Shown here one piece after another: positions 59,056 through 64,000 of a stretch of DNA of 64,000 nt (positions within the stretch are counted from its first letter, which is position 1; every line of letters begins with the position of its first letter). Position numbers and translations under genes: made by a program. The notes under the pieces were generated by a model. It made no database searches and had not been told where the DNA came from. It saw only the letters and a program-made list of their open reading frames with translations. The stretch comes from Paenibacillus sp. Root444D2 (GTDB taxonomy: Bacteria > Bacillota > Bacilli > Paenibacillales > NBRC-103111), in NCBI RefSeq assembly GCF_001426375.1, contig NZ_LMEO01000050.1, forward strand, positions 1 through 64,000. Direction: 5' to 3'.

Positions 59056-59164
59056 GCTCCTTCACACTTCCTTGAGCCCTGACGATGGGTGTCGTCAAAT
59101 GCGTACCTTTAAGTTAACCCCACTCTCCCCGTTTTATAACTGAAAATGCTGACTATCTATACTT

Positions 59165-60892
59165 TCATGCCCTTGCTTTCTTATTTCTTGCCATGGTAAG
59201 CATTTCCCCAGCATGATGCAGGGTGGTTTCCGTCACTTCGACTCCGCCAAGCATTCTCGCTAATTCCTCAATTCGTCCAGAATCAGGCATATCTTGAACA
59301 CGTGTAAACGTACGTTCTTGATCCACTTCTTTCCGGATATAGAAATGTACATCAGCGAAGCTTGCCACTTGAGGTAAGTGCGTAATCGAGAAAACTTGGC
59401 AGTTTGTTGACAAAACGGACATTTTTTCTGCAATAGCTTGCGCCGCGCGGCCACTCACACCTGTATCAACTTCGTCGAAAACAAGGACAGGAATTTGATC
59501 AATGCGTGCAAATATAGTTTTCATCGCGAGCATAATACGAGAAAGCTCTCCGCCAGAAGCAATTTTACTAAGACCGCGTAAAGGCTCTCCAGGATTGGGT
59601 GCCATGAGAAACTCAATTTGATCAATTCCTTGCCGTGAGTAACGCACTTTGTTTCCTTCAACAAGAATGCCGCGTTCATCAAGTGTTTGCTCTACTTTTA
59701 CTCGGAACTGTGTGCGTTCCATCTGCAGATCGCGAAGTTCATGCTCAATTTGATTTGCTAGCTGTTCTGCTATCCCTTTGCGCAAATTGGAAAGATCTAA
59801 AGCCGCCTCGCCCAACTGCTTTTCTTCGGCCGCAAGCTTGTCTTCTAATTTGCGAATATGCTCATCTTTATTTTCAATGGTATCGACTTCACTTTTTATT
59901 TTATCCAAATAACCGAGTATTTCTTTAATATTCTCTCCATATTTTCGCCTTAGAGACGTGATCATATCTAATCTTTGCTCAATAAAATCCAAACGCGACG
60001 GATTAAACTCGATGCCATCTCGATAGTCCCGCAATTGATAAGCTGCGTCTTCCATCTGATAATAAGCGGATTGCGCCTGCTCGAGAAGAGGACTTAGCTT
60101 CGTTGGATCAAGTTGTACAATATCCTGCAATCTGGAAACCGCCTTTCCGGCAGCATCTAACCCACGATTCGTCGCATAGAGGAAATCATAGGCCTCGGAA
60201 GAGCTTTGAAATAATTTCTCCGCATTAGCCAGTTTTCGCTTCTCTTCGATTAAGGTCTCATCTTCCCCCATTTTGAGCTTTGCAGCCGAAATTTCATCGA
60301 TTTGAAAACGATATAAATCTAGCATTTGAAGCGCTTGTTTACTTGTTTCTTGAAGCTCTCTCAGCTCTTTTTGCAGCTTCATATATTGATCAAAGCTAGC
60401 TTGATAGTTTTTCTTTGCAGCCTCAACTTCAGAATCACCAAATAAATCAAGAGAATGAATGTGTTCATCTACATTCAGCAGGGATTGATGCTCATGCTGA
60501 CCATGAATATTAACCAGCCACTCACCCGTTTTACGAAGCATTGTCAAGTTAACAAGCTGGCCATTAATTCGGCTGGAGCTTTTACCAGTTGCCGTAATTT
60601 CTCTTCGAATGAGCAAATGCTCACCGGCATCCGCACTTATGCCGAGTTCTGTAAGCGTATGCCAAACCGGATGCGTGGATGGTAATTCAAACATTGCTTC
60701 TATTTCTGCTTTGTCTGCACCGTAACGTACTAACTCCGAAGATCCTCTACCACCAACTATGAGTGTTAAAGCATCGATAATAATCGATTTACCTGCGCCT
60801 GTTTCTCCTGTTAGGACATGAAAACCAGCTTTGAAACGAATATGTACATGTTCAATAACAGCCAAATTACGAATCGAAAGTTCTGTAAGCAT
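59165..60892 (-). CDS. recN: DNA repair protein RecN
   Basis: SMC-like ATPase that gathers broken DNA ends. Walker A 'GETGAGKSIIIDALTLIVGG' at the N terminus, two long coiled-coil arms (about 150-390), the signature 'IASGGELSRIMLAMK' and Walker B 'VLVFDEVDTGVSGRAA' in the C-terminal half. 575 residues. AGGAGG precedes the ATG; it lies 15 bases after argR. Confidence 0.97.
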   Translation of the reverse strand: MLTELSIRNLAVIEHVHIRFKAGFHVLTGETGAGKSIIIDALTLIVGGRGSSELVRYGADKAEIEAMFELPSTHPVWHTLTELGISADAGEHLLIRREITATGKSSSRINGQLVNLTMLRKTGEWLVNIHGQHEHQSLLNVDEHIHSLDLFGDSEVEAAKKNYQASFDQYMKLQKELRELQETSKQALQMLDLYRFQIDEISAAKLKMGEDETLIEEKRKLANAEKLFQSSSEAYDFLYATNRGLDAAGKAVSRLQDIVQLDPTKLSPLLEQAQSAYYQMEDAAYQLRDYRDGIEFNPSRLDFIEQRLDMITSLRRKYGENIKEILGYLDKIKSEVDTIENKDEHIRKLEDKLAAEEKQLGEAALDLSNLRKGIAEQLANQIEHELRDLQMERTQFRVKVEQTLDERGILVEGNKVRYSRQGIDQIEFLMAPNPGEPLRGLSKIASGGELSRIMLAMKTIFARIDQIPVLVFDEVDTGVSGRAAQAIAEKMSVLSTNCQVFSITHLPQVASFADVHFYIRKEVDQERTFTRVQDMPDSGRIEELARMLGGVEVTETTLHHAGEMLTMARNKKARA

Positions 60893-60907
60893 GTGCTCCT
60901 CCTGAAA

Positions 60908-61357
60908 TTAAGATAGTAATGACATGACATCATTCACAAAAGTGAGGCTGTTCTCTTTGCCGCGGCAAATCACAAGAATGGTATCATCTCCGCAAATCGT
61001 TCCCATGACACCGTTCCACTCTAGATTATCAATAAGTGCGCAAATCGTGTTGGCTGTGCCTGGCAAACATTTCATCACGACAAGATTGTCGGTATGGTCA
61101 ATGCTAACAAAATGGTCACTCAATGCTCTACGCAGTCTTTGCATCGGATTAAATCGCTGATCCGCGGGCATGGAGTACTTATATCTGCCATCATCCAAGG
61201 GAACCTTAATCAGATGAAGCTCTTTGATATCGCGTGAGACTGTCGCCTGAGTGACATGAAAGCCAGCAGCCCGAAGAGTCTCCACCAATTCATCCTGCGT
61301 CTCAATCTCGTGGTTCGTAATAATCTCTCTAATTTTTACATGCCTTTGACCTTTCAT
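60908..61357 (-). CDS. argR: Arginine repressor ArgR/AhrC
   Basis: Hexameric regulator that represses arginine biosynthesis and activates catabolism when arginine binds. N-terminal winged helix with '[17 protein letters not shown]' (the family's SR motif) and C-terminal oligomerisation/arginine domain with '[20 protein letters not shown]' and '[15 protein letters not shown]'. 149 residues. GAGGTG precedes the ATG. ahrC-recN linkage is conserved in Bacillales. Confidence 0.96.
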   Translation of the reverse strand: MKGQRHVKIREIITNHEIETQDELVETLRAAGFHVTQATVSRDIKELHLIKVPLDDGRYKYSMPADQRFNPMQRLRRALSDHFVSIDHTDNLVVMKCLPGTANTICALIDNLEWNGVMGTICGDDTILVICRGKENSLTFVNDVMSLLS

Positions 61358-61359
61358 CC

Positions 61360-61812
61360 TTACACCTCTATATGAAATGTGATTTTTTTTATTTTGTTTA
61401 GTGCCATATCCACATAAAGCACACCGTCAGCTTCTGGATAAATCAGACTATAGGCTAGAAGCATATCGCGAACTGCGCTTCCTGTCATTTCAAGCGGTTT
61501 ACGTTCCTTCGCTACTTTTACGAGGTAAATTTGTTCTTCTTTCTGGGCAAAGTAGTCGATGAATAACCGGCTTTCCAGCTGTTCTCTTTCGTTGACCTTC
61601 ATGGTGATGGGAATTTTGGTTTTTCCGGCAAGCACATCGAAACCTGCTCCTTCAAGCAGCTCCACGACTTCATCCTGCGGTATTTCTGAGTGTCTAGGAA
61701 TCCTTCTTCTTTTCTTATTCGGTCCGTCTAGCCACCTTTGGAATCGCCAAAAGATAATGCCTACAACTATGATCAGGATTAACAAAATGACTTTAACATC
61801 GCCTTGTTCCAT
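61360..61812 (-). CDS. Hypothetical membrane-anchored protein
   Basis: Protein of 150 residues with one N-terminal membrane helix (about 6-22, '[17 protein letters not shown]'), a basic linker (KKRRRIPRH) and a soluble domain of about 110 residues ('[20 protein letters not shown]', '[19 protein letters not shown]'). It ends two bases before argR, so it is probably co-transcribed. The domain has the look of a small nuclease-like alpha/beta fold, but I cannot assign it. Confidence 0.75.
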   Translation of the reverse strand: MEQGDVKVILLILIIVVGIIFWRFQRWLDGPNKKRRRIPRHSEIPQDEVVELLEGAGFDVLAGKTKIPITMKVNEREQLESRLFIDYFAQKEEQIYLVKVAKERKPLEMTGSAVRDMLLAYSLIYPEADGVLYVDMALNKIKKITFHIEV

Positions 61813-61983
61813 GTCCCTCACCTCGCCATAGTATTCGCGGATTTACCCGGAAAATCCTTTTTTTGAAGCAAGGATAAATGACTCCATCGTTCATTATGGA
61901 CGAGTGATGCAAAGCAAGGATACTTTCCAATCTACTGAAAAAACCCATCTCTGGGCCGCAAAAAGGCGTTCACAAAGATGAGT

Positions 61984-62817
61984 TTATTTGCCATGCAATT
62001 TCTGTGCTTCTTTGACCGTCACTGCAATCAACTCTTTCAGGGATGAAGCGTCAGCAAGAGAAGTAACGTCATCAGAATCACTAGACCAATAGGCAAGGAA
62101 TTCAATATTCCCTTCCCCTCCTGTGATTGGTGAGTATGTCAACCCTTTCAAGCGAAAGCCTAACTCTTCTGCAAAAGTTAACACGGTGCTCAGCACATCC
62201 ACATGAACATCTGGATCGCGTACAACACCGGATTTGCCGACTTTCTCTCTACCTGCCTCGAACTGAGGTTTAATGAGGGCAACCACATGCCCCTGATCTA
62301 ACAAGATCTCTTTCAGTGGCGGTAAAATAATACGCAGCGAAATGAAAGATACATCAATGCTTGCAAATGTAGGTCGTGGACCGTTCAAATCTTCCATTTT
62401 CGTATAGCGGAAATTCGTTCTCTCCATAACATGAACACGTTCATCATTACGAAGCGACCAGTCCAATTGATTATAGCCAACATCGACGGCGTACACAGAG
62501 GAAGCACCATTTTGCAGAGCACAGTCTGTAAATCCGCCTGTCGAGGCTCCAATATCAAGCATAACTGCTCCATTTAGATCAATATCAAATTGTTTCAATG
62601 CCTTCTCTAACTTAAGGCCGCCTCTACTCACATAGGGATGAAGCGCACCTTTCACTTTCAATACAGCCTTCCGGCTGATCTTCATACCTGCTTTATCTAC
62701 AGGTTCTTCATCAGCAAAAACAAGGCCTGCCATAATGGCGGCCTTTGCCTTTTCTCTGCTTTCGAAATAGCCTTGCTCAAGAAGCAATAGATCTAATCGT
62801 TCTTTATCCGATGACAT
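61984..62817 (-). CDS. yqxC: TlyA family rRNA methyltransferase (YqxC)
   Basis: S4 RNA-binding domain at the N terminus ('ERLDLLLLEQGYFESREKAK') followed by an FtsJ-like Rossmann methyltransferase ('AVMLDIGASTGGFTDCALQN', 'SIDVSFISLRIILPPL', 'ALIKPQFEAGREKVGKSG'). TlyA enzymes 2'-O-methylate cytidines in 16S and 23S rRNA. I place the start at 62817, where AGGAG lies upstream and the family normally begins; an ATG at 62850 adds 11 residues and is just three bases after dxs. Confidence 0.93.
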   Translation of the reverse strand: MSSDKERLDLLLLEQGYFESREKAKAAIMAGLVFADEEPVDKAGMKISRKAVLKVKGALHPYVSRGGLKLEKALKQFDIDLNGAVMLDIGASTGGFTDCALQNGASSVYAVDVGYNQLDWSLRNDERVHVMERTNFRYTKMEDLNGPRPTFASIDVSFISLRIILPPLKEILLDQGHVVALIKPQFEAGREKVGKSGVVRDPDVHVDVLSTVLTFAEELGFRLKGLTYSPITGGEGNIEFLAYWSSDSDDVTSLADASSLKELIAVTVKEAQKLHGK

Positions 62818-62853
62818 TGTGTTTGTGTTACTCCTATTCTTATCATCCATAGC

Positions 62854-64000
62854 CTAAGCTCGTTGTCGTTTACGTGGCACTAGCTTCTTCACTTCCGTGA
62901 TTAAGTTTTGTGTGGTAAGTCCAACTTCTTCACGTTGTTCCTTCACGCTTCCATGCTCAACGAAATAATCCGGGATCCCCATTATTTGAACGTGCAATCC
63001 AACGACCCCTTTGGCTGCGTAGAATTCTACTACACTGCTGCCAAGTCCGCCTTGGATAGAACCTTCCTCCATCGTGATAATTGGAATAGACTCACTCGCT
63101 AGCTGAAGTAAATAGGCTTCATCAAGCGGTTTAATGAATCGAGCATTGACAACGCGAAGGTTGATGCCTTCCTTAGCTAATTGTTCGGCTGCCTCTTCCG
63201 CAATCTGCACCATCGGTCCAACAGCAAGTACAGCCGCATAATCCCCGTCACGCAATGTCTCCCACGTACCGATTGGAATCGCTTTTGGCGCTTCAACAAC
63301 ACTCGATCCCGTCCCACTATTTCTAGGATAGCGGTATGCGATTGGTCCATCATTGTACTCAAGAGCCGTCTGCATCATATCCCTTAACTCACGTTCGTCC
63401 TTAGGCATCATAAGCACCATGTTCGGCAGCGATCGTAGAAATGAAATGTCGTATGCACCATGATGGGTCTCGCCATCTGGACCCACGAACCCTGCACGGT
63501 CAATAGCAAATGTAACATTCAGCTTAGGACGGCAAATGTCGTGGACGACTTGGTCATAGGCTCTCTGCAGAAAAGTGGAATATACCGCAAATACGGGTTT
63601 CATGCCTTCACTCGCAAGACCTGCACATAGTGTTGCCGCATGCTGCTCCGCAATCCCGACGTCAATCATCCGATCGGGGAACTGCTTCGCGAACTTCAGT
63701 AACCCAGAGCCTCCAGGCATAGCCGGAGTAACAGCAACAATTCTGGAATCCTTCTCAGCAAGCTCGATTAACGTATTCCCGAAAATTTCTGTATACATAG
63801 GAGGACCTACTGATTTAAGCACCTGACCTGATTCAATCTTGTAAGGTCCTGGACCATGCCAACTGTGTGAATCCTGTTCAGCTGGCGTATACCCTTTGCC
63901 TTTGGTCGTTACGACATGAACAAGTACAGGACCGTTGACTTTCTCGGCCTGTTTAAGCGTGTCGAGCAATACCGGTAAATTATGTCCATCTACAGGCCCA
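62854..64000 (-). CDS. dxs: 1-deoxy-D-xylulose-5-phosphate synthase, 3' part
   Basis: Thiamine-diphosphate enzyme that starts the MEP isoprenoid pathway. The window holds the C-terminal 381 or so residues: 'GPVDGHNLPVLLDTLK' at the very edge, 'DSHSWHGPGPYKI', the transketolase-like pyrimidine domain 'DVGIAEQHAATLCAGLASEG' and 'AIDRAGFVGPDGETHHGAYD', and the C-terminal domain 'IPIITMEEGSIQGGLGSSVV'. The frame continues past base 64000, so the gene is cut by the window and is not a fragment in itself. Confidence 0.97.
   Translation of the reverse strand, partial: GPVDGHNLPVLLDTLKQAEKVNGPVLVHVVTTKGKGYTPAEQDSHSWHGPGPYKIESGQVLKSVGPPMYTEIFGNTLIELAEKDSRIVAVTPAMPGGSGLLKFAKQFPDRMIDVGIAEQHAATLCAGLASEGMKPVFAVYSTFLQRAYDQVVHDICRPKLNVTFAIDRAGFVGPDGETHHGAYDISFLRSLPNMVLMMPKDERELRDMMQTALEYNDGPIAYRYPRNSGTGSSVVEAPKAIPIGTWETLRDGDYAAVLAVGPMVQIAEEAAEQLAKEGINLRVVNARFIKPLDEAYLLQLASESIPIITMEEGSIQGGLGSSVVEFYAAKGVVGLHVQIMGIPDYFVEHGSVKEQREEVGLTTQNLITEVKKLVPRKRQRA

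Noticed and set aside
1-64000. tRNA, rRNA, insertion sequences, phage genes or toxin-antitoxin loci
   Set aside because: None could be recognised on either strand by reading the sequence; a profile search would be needed to exclude small ones.

Overview
This window looks like a chromosomal segment of an endospore-forming Firmicute, most likely Paenibacillus or a close relative. The evidence is gene content and order: xerD-drm-pupG, dacF-spoIIAA-spoIIAB-sigF, spoVA genes-lysA-ppiB, ribDE-BA-H and scpA-scpB follow the Bacillus subtilis layout, but with insertions. The spo0A-spoIVB-recN-argR-tlyA-dxs block is also classic for Bacillales. Nearly all genes lie on the minus strand. Short plus-strand islands hold mostly very small genes. 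No rRNA, tRNA, phage, insertion sequence or CRISPR array is visible.

Layout. 1-8,000: spore protein gerW/ytfJ with ytfI, chromosome segregation scpAB, an M50-type membrane protease homologue, and the riboflavin operon ribD-ribE-ribBA-ribH under an FMN riboswitch. 8,000-20,000: ppiB, lysA, the germination/sporulation set spoVAA-spoVAB-spoVAF, a DUF378 protein and a SulP transporter inserted before sigF-spoIIAB-spoIIAA-dacF, then pyrimidine phosphorylase and a membrane-anchored CuA-like cupredoxin. 20,000-29,500: an orphan yvyF-like gene, two tandem purine nucleoside phosphorylases, drm, xerD, yqzK, ald, fur, spoIIM, an endonuclease Q homologue, nudF and mciZ. 29,500-37,500: a DUF3866 gene, an M20 peptidase, the micro-protein Prli42, and a branched-chain 2-oxoacid dehydrogenase operon (lpdV-bkdAA-bkdAB-bkdB). 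37,500-41,900: yqzF, a steA/glycosyltransferase/MraY-like cluster and several small uncharacterised genes. 41,900-52,800: a ten-gene anaerobic corrin-ring operon under a cobalamin riboswitch. 52,800-56,400: a guanylate-kinase-like protein, membrane, SRPBCC and metallo-beta-lactamase-fold genes, and a YjcZ-type micro-protein. 56,400-64,000: a small HTH gene, spo0A with a sigma-H promoter and 0A boxes, spoIVB, recN, argR, a hypothetical gene, tlyA and the 3' part of dxs, which runs off the window.

How the parts work together: much of the segment serves sporulation. It includes the master regulator Spo0A, the sigma-F activation module, the SpoIVB signalling protease, engulfment protein SpoIIM, the SpoVA proteins, GerW, the mother-cell FtsZ inhibitor MciZ, and DacF. 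Two cofactor pathways (riboflavin, cobalamin) are each controlled by a metabolite riboswitch with a recognisable terminator. Nucleoside salvage (Pdp, two PNPs, phosphopentomutase) forms a third group.

I did not find an obviously new large system. The best leads are: an Asn-to-Asp change at the base-recognition position in one of the two tandem PNPs; two families of short palindromic repeats that sit in 5' leaders directly before ribosome binding sites; the steA-centred envelope cluster; an M50 protein whose HExxH motif is HDxxH; and a long-form MciZ that overlaps its convergent neighbour.
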